NCBI GenBank assembly: GCA_963781805.1 | Contig: CAWAHF010000004.1 | Location: 1,922,001-1,986,000 of the forward strand | Direction: 5' to 3' | Origin: JAFGPL01 sp963781805 | GTDB lineage: Bacteria; Bacteroidota; Bacteroidia; Bacteroidales; UBA10428 | Length of the DNA stretch: 64,000 nt | Part shown: one piece after another, positions 8,569-16,965 of the stretch | How positions within the stretch are numbered: position 1 is the first letter of the stretch | How the letters are laid out: every line of letters starts with the position of its first letter | Translations under genes and position numbers: made by a program | Notes under the pieces: model-generated | Database searches by the model: none | Seen by the model: the letters and a program-made list of their open reading frames with translations, nothing else | Told to the model about the DNA's origin: nothing

Positions 8569-9096
8569 ATGAATAAAAAATTAATTTCTATCTCATTTAT
8601 TATCTCAGTTATAATATATGCTACCGGTTGCGAGAATGAAAATAAGAACAATGGCGTTTTCTCAGGAAAGATGATTGCACAATCGCCCTGCAAAAGCAAC
8701 AAATCCACAGATGTTGTAAGGGATACCACTGATAATCTAAGCTGTGTAGATTATAAGTATGAATCTTCAACCGGAAAACTGGCTCTTAAGCATATCAATG
8801 CAGGTTTTAATTGTTGTCCCAATAGAATTTATTGTGATATTACACTCAATGGTGATACCATCCTCATTAATGAACATGAAACAGACGGACCATGTGATTG
8901 CGATTGTCTATATGACCTCGACATTGAAATTGCCGGAATGGAGGCAAAAAGTTATCAGGTTAAGTTGATAGAACCCTATGCTTATAATCAGGAACAACTT
9001 AATTTTAGCATAGATTTGGCAGTAGTAGACTCGGGTACGGTATGTGCTTTGAGAAATAACTATCCATGGGGAATTTATGGAATTCAATTCGATTGA
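8569..9096 (+). CDS. Hypothetical lipoprotein
   Basis: A 175-residue protein with a type II signal peptide: MNKKL start, hydrophobic stretch, and lipobox YATGC with Cys21 as the lipidated residue. The mature part is rich in cysteine, including FNCCPNRIYCDI and the cluster DGPCDCDCLYDLDIEI, which may form disulfides or bind metal. No domain is recognised. It follows the metalloprotease by about 390 bp on the same strand and is probably an independent gene. Two hairpins lie just downstream, the second with a T-tract. Localisation to the periplasmic face or cell surface is inferred from the lipobox. Confidence 0.75.
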   Translation: MNKKLISISFIISVIIYATGCENENKNNGVFSGKMIAQSPCKSNKSTDVVRDTTDNLSCVDYKYESSTGKLALKHINAGFNCCPNRIYCDITLNGDTILINEHETDGPCDCDCLYDLDIEIAGMEAKSYQVKLIEPYAYNQEQLNFSIDLAVVDSGTVCALRNNYPWGIYGIQFD

Positions 9097-9139
9097 TAAA
9101 GCTTCATTGCAGGAAAAGATAATTCTTCCAATACTCTCT

Positions 9140-9165
9140 ATCCCGATACGCAAGGCTATCGGGAT
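9140..9165. repeat. Short inverted repeat, 9-bp perfect stem
   Basis: ATCCCGATA and TATCGGGAT flank an 8-nt loop, 44 bp after the lipoprotein stop codon. No T-tract follows, so it is more likely an mRNA-stabilising hairpin or a dispersed palindrome than a terminator. Confidence 0.5.
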
Positions 9166-9180
9166 TCATTCAACTTATAA

Positions 9181-9215
9181 AATGCAAAGCTTCCATTCGG
9201 AGGCTTTGCATTTTT
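9181..9215. terminator. Rho-independent terminator for the lipoprotein gene
   Basis: AATGCAAAGC pairs with GCTTTGCATT around a partly paired TTCC/GGAG centre, and the right arm runs into TTTTT (9211-9215). It lies between the + strand lipoprotein gene and the - strand SRP RNA. A-rich sequence on its left side means it could also stop leftward transcripts. Confidence 0.75.
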
Positions 9216-9229
9216 AGTCTCATGAAAAA

Positions 9230-9326
9230 GGGTAAGCTACTTATATCGCGCCGCTACAACCGCCTACCCTTGCTACCTTCCGGTCCTGGGGGAGTTCAGC
9301 AGGAGCTGGCCGTATAAGACTTACCC
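9230..9326 (-). ncRNA. ffs: Signal recognition particle RNA, small bacterial (4.5S) type
   Basis: Read on the minus strand, the segment starts GGGTAAGTCTTATACGG and ends TAGCTTACCC, so its ends pair. The apical part contains CCAGGACCGGAAGGTAGCA, matching the conserved SRP domain IV core that binds Ffh (GGTCCGGAAGGAAGCA in E. coli). Length is about 97 nt, the usual small-SRP size. The 3' end is followed by TTTTTC, a plausible terminator tract. The RNA with Ffh targets nascent membrane proteins to FtsY and SecYEG. Confidence 0.9.
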
Positions 9327-9401
9327 GGCGGCAAAATTATGAATTATATTCCTTTCTGCAAAAGATTGGTATATTTATTCCCTCACCTGACAAAAATCTT
9401 T

Positions 9402-9409
9402 TATATTTG
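9402..9409 (+). promoter_or_regulatory. Candidate Bacteroidota -7 promoter box TATATTTG
   Basis: An exact TAnnTTTG match lies 26 bp upstream of the DUF4199 ATG, a suitable distance for a short leader. A clear -33 TTTG at the usual spacing is not seen, so the call is tentative. Confidence 0.4.
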
Positions 9410-9435
9410 TCTCATAAACCTAAATAAACCTTATT

Positions 9436-9957
9436 ATGGAAAAGAAAACATCAATATTTAATCATTCCCTTTTATGGGGTGCAATCCTCGGAATTGTTCT
9501 CGTTGTTTATAGTCTAATATTGTATTTTTTAAATCTGTCGACAAATAAAGGATTAAGTTATGTTACCTGGTTAATAATTATAGTATGTCTATTTTATGCA
9601 ATGAAATTATACCGCGATTCTGTAAATCAGGGAACTTTAACTTATGGTAATGCATTTACGATTGGAATATTAGTAATTATCATTGCCGGCGTTATTTCAT
9701 CTGTATTCACATATATCCAATTTAAGTTTATTGGGCCGGAATTAATTGATAAAATATTACAGATGACCGAAGACAAATTGACGTCCAAAGGTTTATCTGA
9801 AGATATGATTGAGAAATCTCTTGAGATGTCAAAAAAGTTTATGACACCTGCAATGATGGCTATCATGGGATTCGTTATGACTGTTATTATTGGTGGAATC
9901 TTATCTTTGATTATTGCTGCTATTGCTAAAAAAGAGCCAGACGCCTCAGTTTCTTGA
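9436..9957 (+). CDS. DUF4199 domain-containing membrane protein
   Basis: A 173-residue integral membrane protein with four predicted helices: residues about 12-33, 41-56, 72-95 and 138-162. A soluble loop between the third and fourth helix contains LTSKGLSEDMIEKSLEMSKKF. Length, helix layout and YGNAFTIGILVIIIAG match the Bacteroidota DUF4199 family. The function is unknown. It is followed 27 bp later by a GtrB-like glycosyltransferase, an arrangement I infer to be an operon. A -7 box candidate lies just upstream. Confidence 0.85.
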   Translation: MEKKTSIFNHSLLWGAILGIVLVVYSLILYFLNLSTNKGLSYVTWLIIIVCLFYAMKLYRDSVNQGTLTYGNAFTIGILVIIIAGVISSVFTYIQFKFIGPELIDKILQMTEDKLTSKGLSEDMIEKSLEMSKKFMTPAMMAIMGFVMTVIIGGILSLIIAAIAKKEPDASVS

Positions 9958-9984
9958 TTTGGGAACTAATTCAAATATTTTTTA

Positions 9985-10935
9985 ATGGATATATCGGTTG
10001 TAATCCCCCTGCTCAACGAAGCTGAATCATTGCCGGAACTTATAAGCTGGATTGTCGAAGTTATGAATAAACATAAGTTCAGCTACGAAGTTCTGCTGAT
10101 TGATGATGGCAGCTCGGATGATTCATGGAAGGTTATAGAAAAATATTCATCTGAAAATCCATCAGTCAAGGGTATTAAATTCAGGCGCAATTATGGAAAA
10201 TCTGCAGCGTTGTACTGTGGATTCAGAGCTGCAGAAGGGGATGTGGTCATTACCATGGACGCCGATTTGCAGGACAATCCGGAAGAAATTCCTGATTTGT
10301 ACCACATGATTGTTAAAGAGGGTTATAATCTGGTATCCGGTTGGAAAAAAAAGCGACATGATCCTGTACTTACAAAAAACATCCCAAGCAAATTATATAA
10401 CTGGACGGTAAGAAGAATCAGTGGTATTAAGCTGCATGATTTTAACTGCGGATTAAAGGCATATCAGAACAGAGTAGTTAAAGCAATTGAGGTTTATGGT
10501 GAGATGCACCGCTACATTCCCGTTTTGGCCAAATGGGCCGGTTTTAAAAAGATTGGAGAGAAGGAAGTCAAACACCAGGAGCGAAAATACGGCGTTACCA
10601 AATTCGGGCTTCAACGATTTACCCGTGGTCCGTTGGATTTGCTTTCGGTAATGTTTATCATGAAATACGGAAAACGGCCCTTACATCTTTTTGGTTCCCT
10701 TGGGATGATTATGTTCTTCCTTGGGTTTATCCTTGCGGCTTACCTTGGTTTCAATAAGTACATGGCGATTATTCACCATTTGCCTGCCAAACTAGTTACA
10801 GAAAGTCCTTATTTTTATATTGCGCTCACTACGATGATCCTGGGAACGCAATTGTTTCTTACGGGATTTTTAGGAGAATTGGTTTCCAGAAGCTCGGCAG
10901 ACAGAAACGCATACCAGATTGAGAAAGAAGTGTAA
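9985..10935 (+). CDS. Glycosyltransferase family 2, DPM1/GtrB-like, membrane-anchored
   Basis: A 316-residue enzyme with an N-terminal GT-A fold: SVVIPLLNEAESLPEL, LIDDGSSDDSW, and the DXD-containing MDADLQDNPEEIP. Two C-terminal transmembrane helices lie at about residues 235-258 and 275-300. This matches polyprenyl-phosphate sugar transferases that move glucose, mannose or a similar sugar from a nucleotide donor to undecaprenyl phosphate at the inner membrane. It lies between the DUF4199 gene and a second GT2 gene, all on one strand with short gaps. The sugar specificity cannot be read from the sequence. Confidence 0.9.
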   Translation: MDISVVIPLLNEAESLPELISWIVEVMNKHKFSYEVLLIDDGSSDDSWKVIEKYSSENPSVKGIKFRRNYGKSAALYCGFRAAEGDVVITMDADLQDNPEEIPDLYHMIVKEGYNLVSGWKKKRHDPVLTKNIPSKLYNWTVRRISGIKLHDFNCGLKAYQNRVVKAIEVYGEMHRYIPVLAKWAGFKKIGEKEVKHQERKYGVTKFGLQRFTRGPLDLLSVMFIMKYGKRPLHLFGSLGMIMFFLGFILAAYLGFNKYMAIIHHLPAKLVTESPYFYIALTTMILGTQLFLTGFLGELVSRSSADRNAYQIEKEV

Positions 10936-10970
10936 ATAAAATTGTTGATTTGTAAAAATTCAATTCGCAG

Positions 10971-11969
10971 GTGTTTTATTCAGTTGTTTTACCCACATTC
11001 GGAAGGCCGGGCGATGTAGATGAATTTCTTGAAAGCCTGACAAAACAGGAGTTTAAGAATCTTGAAGTTATCATCGTCGACGCCACTTTCAACGATTCGG
11101 TAAAACTAGTTGCAGATAAATACCAGGATAGGCTTCATCTCAAATTTATCTACAAAAAAGGATTGGGGATCAGCGATTCACGCAACCTCGGAGTCGAAAA
11201 TTCCAAAGGCGAGTATATAGTTTTTATTGATTCCGATTGTGTTATTCCGCCACAATATTTTGGCGAAATTGAGAAATTTCTCAACCTAAACAAAGTGGAT
11301 GCTTTTGGTGGTCCGGATGCTGCAAGAACTGATTTTACCCTGGCCCAAAAGGCCATAAATTATGTAATGACATCTTTTCTTACAACTGGCGGAATCAGAG
11401 GAAAATCAAACAGTGTAAGCAAATTTGAACTTCGCGGTTTCAATATGGGCATTTCCAGAAAAGTATTTGATGCGATAGGCGGATATAGTGGAATGAAAGT
11501 GGCTGAGGATATTGACCTCAGTATGAGGCTTCACAAAGCAGGATACAAGACAGCCCTGATTTCGGAGGCATATGTGTATCACAAACGGAAAACAAATCTG
11601 TATAAGTTTTACATCCAGATGTTTATGTACGGTAAAGCACGAATAGATCTGTTTTTCAGGCATCGCGAAGCTTTAAAAATAACTTACCTTGTCCCTCTGT
11701 TTTTTTTACTGTACCTGATTGCGGGAATTTCAATGATTTTCTTTCATCACGCTCTGTTCCTGCTATTTTGTGGTTCCATTTTATTTTATGCGCTTGCTGT
11801 TATTGTCGATTCTTCGTTGAGAAACAGAAACTTTATTGCCGGTATTCTGAGTGCTTTTGCTGCATATGAATTTTTAGTTGGTTACGGGCTTGGTCTAATT
11901 TATAATATCTTCAGGCGAATTATTTTTAGGAAGAAGGAGATAGAAAGAGCTAATATTCTGAAAGAATAA
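10971..11969 (+). CDS. Glycosyltransferase family 2 with C-terminal membrane segments
   Basis: A 332-residue GT2 enzyme with SVVLPTFGRPGDVDEF, VFIDSDCVIPP (DXD) and an acceptor-site block GGYSGMKVAEDIDLSMRL. Three hydrophobic segments lie near residues 240-290. The only plausible initiation codon in frame is GTG at 10971, because an in-frame TAA stands 18 bp upstream and no ATG lies between. It follows the GtrB-like gene by 35 bp, and the two are probably co-transcribed. Likely adds a sugar to a lipid-linked glycan at the inner membrane; donor and acceptor are unknown. Confidence 0.88.
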   Translation: MFYSVVLPTFGRPGDVDEFLESLTKQEFKNLEVIIVDATFNDSVKLVADKYQDRLHLKFIYKKGLGISDSRNLGVENSKGEYIVFIDSDCVIPPQYFGEIEKFLNLNKVDAFGGPDAARTDFTLAQKAINYVMTSFLTTGGIRGKSNSVSKFELRGFNMGISRKVFDAIGGYSGMKVAEDIDLSMRLHKAGYKTALISEAYVYHKRKTNLYKFYIQMFMYGKARIDLFFRHREALKITYLVPLFFLLYLIAGISMIFFHHALFLLFCGSILFYALAVIVDSSLRNRNFIAGILSAFAAYEFLVGYGLGLIYNIFRRIIFRKKEIERANILKE

Positions 11970-12031
11970 AGGTTAGTATAAATCAAAAGTTATGATTGAT
12001 TATTTTATTATTCATTCCAGATTCACCCACA

Positions 12032-12739
12032 ATGTCTAAAAAGAAAATAAATATAATAATCATTCTTCTTTGCACTCTTTTTTTCCTGATTATCCTGGCT
12101 AATAAGAATTGCGCTACCACAGGAAAATTAAAAGTGAGGTATAATTATTTGCTTTATTTGCCCGATAATTACCAAACAGGTCAAAACAAAGAATTTCCGT
12201 TAATTATTTCCCTGCATGGAGCTTCGCTCAGAGGTTCCAACCTGAACTTGTTGAAGAAGTACGGACTGCCTAATCTCATTGAGAAAGGAGAAAAGTTTGA
12301 TTTTATCATTGCATCACCTCAGTGCCCTGAAGGATTGTATTGGGATTCTCAAAACTGGTTTGATAACTTATTTACCGAACTTACCTCAAAATACCGCATT
12401 GATACAAATAGAATTTATCTTACAGGAATGAGCATGGGAGGCTTTGGAACCTGGAATATTGCCATGGAATATCCCGACAAATTTGCTGCAATAGTTCCTT
12501 TGTGCGGGGGAGGTAATATATCCAAAGTCTGTAGATTAAATCATGTTCCCGTTTGGGTTTTTCATGGAACCAATGATTCCATTGTTCCTATAAAAAGAAG
12601 CGAAGTGCTGGTAAACAAATTAAAACAATGCGGTGGAAGTGTGAAATTCACCCGGTTAAAAGGCAAAGGACATGCCATTCAATGGGTATATGAAGATCAA
12701 CGAATTTATGTATGGATGCTCGAACATCGCAGAAACTAG
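12032..12739 (+). CDS. Secreted or anchored alpha/beta-hydrolase esterase (feruloyl esterase/PHB-depolymerase-like)
   Basis: A 235-residue alpha/beta-hydrolase. The nucleophile elbow is GMSMGGFGTW, an acidic residue is available in HGTNDSIVPI, and the histidine is in GKGHAIQW. LIISLHGASLRG supplies the oxyanion-hole region. The start is set at ATG 12032 (MSKKKI), followed by a strong hydrophobic segment that would export or anchor the protein. A longer frame would need TTG at 11996. It resembles esterases that remove acyl groups from plant polysaccharides, fitting the nearby GH43-like genes, but the substrate is only inferred. It is convergent with the GH43-like gene at 12787. Confidence 0.8.
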   Translation: MSKKKINIIIILLCTLFFLIILANKNCATTGKLKVRYNYLLYLPDNYQTGQNKEFPLIISLHGASLRGSNLNLLKKYGLPNLIEKGEKFDFIIASPQCPEGLYWDSQNWFDNLFTELTSKYRIDTNRIYLTGMSMGGFGTWNIAMEYPDKFAAIVPLCGGGNISKVCRLNHVPVWVFHGTNDSIVPIKRSEVLVNKLKQCGGSVKFTRLKGKGHAIQWVYEDQRIYVWMLEHRRN

Positions 12740-12786
12740 GTCCAGGAACGTTGCTTTTCTGTAAAAAGATCGAAAAAATAAAATCC

Positions 12787-13818
12787 TTACTTGCTTCCGG
12801 GTTTTAAATTGATATAAACCGGCTGGTTCCTGTCACACATAATTTGTCCGTCGACGAGTTTCAATTCGGCCACCTGTATCGAACTTCTCCGGGTTTCATA
12901 ATTATCTATACCTTTATTCTCAGGTGTTCTGCCGGGATGCGTAAAATAGAACACAAAAGCTCTTTTCCCGCTTACTACCACATCCGGATGTCCGCCTATT
13001 ACGTTGTCGTCTGCTCCGGTTCCCGGTTCTTCCAGAATATTATTTTCCTGTCGTTTCCAGTTGATGAGATCATCAGATGAATAAACTCCAAGTCCCTTCC
13101 AGTTATCCACAAGCATCCAGTATTTTCCTTTCCATTGGAAAACATTGGGTCCCTCGCCTCCCCTGTCTCCAACCACTTTTTTACCAATGTCCTTCCATTG
13201 ATATAAATCGGGACTATCGGCGTAATAAATGGACTTTTTATCAGCTTCATTATTGTAATACATGCGCCAGGTACCATCAGGCAACCGGAAAACACATGCA
13301 TCAATGCATCGCTCTGAGGCCAGATTAAGCGTAGATTCATAATTCCAGTCGATAAGGTTCTTACTGGTAAGATGTATAATATTTCTCGGATGTCGCCAGT
13401 CTGCGAAAATACCGGGAACATAGGTGAGAAACATATGATATAGACCTTTGTATTCAATAACCTCAGGCGCCCAATGGGTATATTCACCCGGCCGGTAATT
13501 AATGTTGCAGGTATCCATGTATTTCCATGTGGCTCCACCATCTGCTGATTCGGCAATTCCTATTCGTGTACCATGAACCCAGGTCACCCCGTCAAGACCT
13601 TTGGCTTTGGCACGCCGGTTGGTATAAAACATAAACCACTTCTTCTCCGCTTTGTTCCAGATGAGAACAGGATCGGCAGCGCCATCATAAATGGGATCGC
13701 GAAATAATGGTTTGTCAGCTACTTTACCCTGTTTGGACTTTTGTGCGCTTATTGAGGTAAATGTTCCTGCCAGAATCAACAACAATAGTATTTTCAGCCA
13801 GTGTGATTTTATAAGCAT
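12787..13818 (-). CDS. Secreted five-bladed beta-propeller glycoside hydrolase, GH43-like
   Basis: A 343-residue protein with an Ala-Gln signal cleavage site (ISAQ, residues 23-26). Propeller repeats are marked by ADPVLIWNKAEKKWFMFY, HWAPEVIEYKGLYHMF, CVFRLPDGTWRMYYNN and GPNVFQWKGKYWMLVD. The Asp in GAADPV and the Glu in APEV are in places expected for catalytic residues in GH43/GH117-type enzymes. The exact family is uncertain. It is divergent from the GH43 gene at 13989 with 170 bp between starts, so both may share a control region. Likely acts on arabinose-containing or related plant or algal glycans outside the inner membrane. Confidence 0.75.
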   Translation of the reverse strand: MLIKSHWLKILLLLILAGTFTSISAQKSKQGKVADKPLFRDPIYDGAADPVLIWNKAEKKWFMFYTNRRAKAKGLDGVTWVHGTRIGIAESADGGATWKYMDTCNINYRPGEYTHWAPEVIEYKGLYHMFLTYVPGIFADWRHPRNIIHLTSKNLIDWNYESTLNLASERCIDACVFRLPDGTWRMYYNNEADKKSIYYADSPDLYQWKDIGKKVVGDRGGEGPNVFQWKGKYWMLVDNWKGLGVYSSDDLINWKRQENNILEEPGTGADDNVIGGHPDVVVSGKRAFVFYFTHPGRTPENKGIDNYETRRSSIQVAELKLVDGQIMCDRNQPVYINLKPGSK

Positions 13819-13988
13819 ATCTCTAAGTTTTAAATTTTAAAGTTAAACTAAAAATATTAATCATAGGTGGAATCGGCTTAAGTATATGAAAAACTAATAT
13901 CACAAAATCGATTTCTTAGGAATATATAAAATTTAAGTAAATTGCATCTAATATAAAAAGGTACTCGCGAACTGTTAAATAAACTAAA

Positions 13989-15011
13989 ATGAAATCAAAT
14001 ACACTAATTACCAGATTAAGCCTTGGCTGTATGTTTGGATTTGTGACAGCGTTTGTATTTCCCTCGAATGCAGAAGACTTCGTTTCGGGTGCTGCAGAAA
14101 AATCACCCATCGATACGTTAAATAAAGTAGGAAATCCGATAATAACAGATAAATACACTGCCGACCCGGCTGCCATGGTTTATAACGATACGGTATTTTT
14201 ATATACAGGTCACGATGAAGCCGAACCATCTTACAATTTTTACAGAATGCATGAGTGGCTGGTGTTTTCCTCAACCGACATGGTAAACTGGAAAGAATAT
14301 CCCGTGCCACTGAGTGTAAAAGATTTTGTCTGGGCAAAGGATGATGCATGGGCTGCACAGGTTATTTACCGCAACCATAAGTTTTACTGGTATGTAGCCA
14401 TATCGCATAGCACTATACCTGGTAAGGCTATAGGAGTGGCGGTCTCCGACAGACCGACCGGCCCTTTTAAAGATGCCCGTGGCTCAGCGCTAATCACCAA
14501 TGATATGACCACAGATGTTTCCATAAGCTGGGATGATATTGATCCCACCGTATTTATTGATGAAGACGGCCAGGCATATCTTTTCTGGGGCAATACTAAC
14601 TGCTACTATGTAAAACTTAAAGAAAATATGATTGAAATGGATGGGCCTATTAAAACAGTACAATTGCCTTATTTTACTGAAGCACCGTGGATCCATAAAA
14701 GAAATGGATGGTATTACTTATCATACGCATATCAATTTCCCGAAAAAACTTCTTATGCTATGAGCCGGAGCATTGAGGGTCCCTGGGAGTACAAGGGAAT
14801 TATAAATGAGGTAGCCGGAAATTCAAATACAAATCACCAGGCCATCATAGACTATAAGGGAAAATCTTATTTTATTTATCATAACGGAAGTATTCCCACA
14901 CAGGGATGCAGTTTCAGGCGTTCGGTCTGTATCGATTACCTGTATTACAATAAAGATGGCACAATTAAAAGAATTATAATGACATCGGAAGGCGTGGCGC
15001 CCGCAAAATAA
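13989..15011 (+). CDS. Glycoside hydrolase family 43, probable arabinofuranosidase or xylosidase
   Basis: A 340-residue secreted enzyme with an N-terminal signal sequence (about residues 1-28, ending FPSNAED). GH43 catalytic signatures are clear: the general base Asp in YTADPAAMVYND, the pKa-modulating Asp in WDDIDPTVFIDEDG, and the general acid Glu in YFTEAPWIHKRNGWYYLSY. Family members release L-arabinose or D-xylose from arabinan, arabinoxylan or xylan. It is divergent from another propeller hydrolase and lies about 10 kb from araR-araD-araB, so it may feed arabinose into that pathway, though this is inference. Convergent with the next gene, with 19 bp between stops. Confidence 0.88.
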   Translation: MKSNTLITRLSLGCMFGFVTAFVFPSNAEDFVSGAAEKSPIDTLNKVGNPIITDKYTADPAAMVYNDTVFLYTGHDEAEPSYNFYRMHEWLVFSSTDMVNWKEYPVPLSVKDFVWAKDDAWAAQVIYRNHKFYWYVAISHSTIPGKAIGVAVSDRPTGPFKDARGSALITNDMTTDVSISWDDIDPTVFIDEDGQAYLFWGNTNCYYVKLKENMIEMDGPIKTVQLPYFTEAPWIHKRNGWYYLSYAYQFPEKTSYAMSRSIEGPWEYKGIINEVAGNSNTNHQAIIDYKGKSYFIYHNGSIPTQGCSFRRSVCIDYLYYNKDGTIKRIIMTSEGVAPAK

Positions 15012-15030
15012 TTCACTGTCTGTTGAATAA

Positions 15031-16677
15031 TTATTCGATTATTATTTTCTTTATCCGGATGCCATTTTTATTTACCAACTGAAGGAGATAAACTCCTGAT
15101 GGTAAGTTTTCCTTTATCGAAATTTCATAAAAATTTATTCCAGGGGTGACCATAGTATTTTCTTTTTGAAATACTAATTTCCCATCCATGTCTGCGATGA
15201 ACAGACTTAATATTTCGTTTATTGATGTCTCATAATATATTTTAATGGTACCCTTCGTCGGATTGGGGAATACCTTCAGGCCTGCTTCTGATGCAAATGA
15301 ATTAAAATGAGTAGGATCCGGTTTAAATAAAAATATAATAAATGTGGAATCTTCTGTACTGTAATTATTTGAAGCATAAAGAACTAAATGAAATGTGTCA
15401 TCTATTAACGGATAAATCTTTAGAACTTTTTCAACCAGCATATAACTGAAACTATCCGATTGAGAAGGAAAGACTCCGTAAATCATCGTATCACCCGGGG
15501 ATTCAGAAAACATGGTATCCAAATCAATCGTTACAAATTCATCTTTCATTTCAAATATTATCTGAAAATATTGAAATACCGGCTGGGCTATTTCAGTAAA
15601 TCTAATCAGCAGGGAATCCTCAGCTATTCTGCCTCTCAAATCATCAATAACTAAATAGATTTTATATAACCCGGCTTGCTGGGCACAGAGCGAGAGATCA
15701 CCTCCTATTTCATAAGCTAAATTGGTTGCTAACTGATATTTCAAGTAATCGTTATCCGCATCAGCAAACAGGGTATCGAGATCAATATGTGCACAACCCG
15801 ATGCATAGGGAAAAACAAATTCTCTGAATGCTTTATTACGAAACGGTTTTGAGTTAACAACAATGGAAAGTTTTAAGGTATCTGTTCCTCCAAAGTTGTC
15901 GTAAGCCAGTATGTTTAGATTGAGTTCGCCGGATTTAATACAATCCATCTCAAGTGTATCATTTTGAATTGTAACGGCAAGTGCAGTACTGTCTGATGTC
16001 AGGTAATCATAAGTTAAGACATTATTATCAGGATCAGAGAAAATAGCTCCCAGATTAAGAAGGTGATTTTCGTTTAACTGATATAAATAATTTTGAGTAT
16101 TGGTATCGCTGTGAAACGGAGGAACATTGACTCTAAAATTCAAAATTACAGAATCCAATCCTCCCCGGTTATCATCGGCAATAACCCGGATTGAGGTGGT
16201 GTCAGATTTTAATCCGATTAATTTTAATTTATTTCCTGCAAGTACTCCTGAAACGATTGACACATCATATATCTGTAACTGGTATTCAAGTGTATCCCCA
16301 TCCAGATCAAAAAATATTTTATCAAGTTGAATAAATGTGGTATCATTAAGTTGAACATTTAATCTGGCTGTATCTTTATGATAGGGCGAACGATTCATGG
16401 GATCATAAACCGCGAGATTGAATACCTGCTCAAAAACTTTACCGGTGAAGTCATCTGATACAGTGAGCAAAACGTTTGAATGTCCAACTGCCTGAGGTTT
16501 AATTGTAATCTTATTGCCAAAGATTGAATAGGAAGCAATTGAATTGTTTTCCAGGTTGAGATTTACATCCAGTCCATTTCTGGAATTATCCGTAAAGAGA
16601 GAATCAGTTTTTATAATATAGTCTGAATAGATTGATAATGAGGTGTCGGAAAGCATGTAGTTGAATTTCATAACCAC
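15031..16677 (-). CDS. Repeat protein with C-terminal type IX secretion sorting domain, apparently 5'-truncated
   Basis: At least 548 residues made of tandem Ig/cadherin-like repeats of about 95 residues, marked by repeated LDTLFADADNDYLKY-like strands (FFDLDGDTLEYQL, FSDPDNNVLTYDY). The C-terminus is a type A T9SS sorting domain: LKVFPNPTKGTIKI, then LPSGVYLLQLVNKNG and KKIIIE. Such proteins cross the outer membrane and attach to the cell surface. No signal peptide is present. The first usable start is a GTG at 16677, yet the same frame stays open and protein-like to 16890, just after a TAG at 16891-16893, without any ATG. The gene has therefore probably lost its 5' end and may not be secreted. 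Confidence 0.7.
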   Translation of the reverse strand: MVMKFNYMLSDTSLSIYSDYIIKTDSLFTDNSRNGLDVNLNLENNSIASYSIFGNKITIKPQAVGHSNVLLTVSDDFTGKVFEQVFNLAVYDPMNRSPYHKDTARLNVQLNDTTFIQLDKIFFDLDGDTLEYQLQIYDVSIVSGVLAGNKLKLIGLKSDTTSIRVIADDNRGGLDSVILNFRVNVPPFHSDTNTQNYLYQLNENHLLNLGAIFSDPDNNVLTYDYLTSDSTALAVTIQNDTLEMDCIKSGELNLNILAYDNFGGTDTLKLSIVVNSKPFRNKAFREFVFPYASGCAHIDLDTLFADADNDYLKYQLATNLAYEIGGDLSLCAQQAGLYKIYLVIDDLRGRIAEDSLLIRFTEIAQPVFQYFQIIFEMKDEFVTIDLDTMFSESPGDTMIYGVFPSQSDSFSYMLVEKVLKIYPLIDDTFHLVLYASNNYSTEDSTFIIFLFKPDPTHFNSFASEAGLKVFPNPTKGTIKIYYETSINEILSLFIADMDGKLVFQKENTMVTPGINFYEISIKENLPSGVYLLQLVNKNGIRIKKIIIE

Positions 16678-16965
16678 AGTATCAAACAGAATATTAAATA
16701 CCCTGGAGAAGGTGTCAGTATCACAATCTATCGATGTTATTTTGACTTTTAAGTCTGATACAGAAGATAAATCTTCATCTGTGTTTAAAAGAAGTGAATC
16801 GTTACTTATATTGAAATACCTGTTATTGTATATGGTAGTATCGATAATACAGTTTACAAGTAAATGCGGTTTGGAAGCGGTAAAGGATAACTACCCAACG
16901 AAATCATTTTTACGATGACTATAATTCAGGATTGAGTCTGACAAGAGGATTTGAAGCTCTTTTTT

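Noticed and set aside
9230..9326. Possible riboswitch upstream of the DUF4199 gene
   Set aside because: The segment is explained on the opposite strand as SRP RNA, with the conserved Ffh-binding core and pairing ends.
13077..13328. Open frames opposite the GH43-like gene
   Set aside because: Shadow frames; the minus-strand glycoside hydrolase explains the coding signal.
16661..16918. 85-codon + strand frame
   Set aside because: It is antisense to the upstream extension of the type IX cargo gene, which has clear repeat-like composition.
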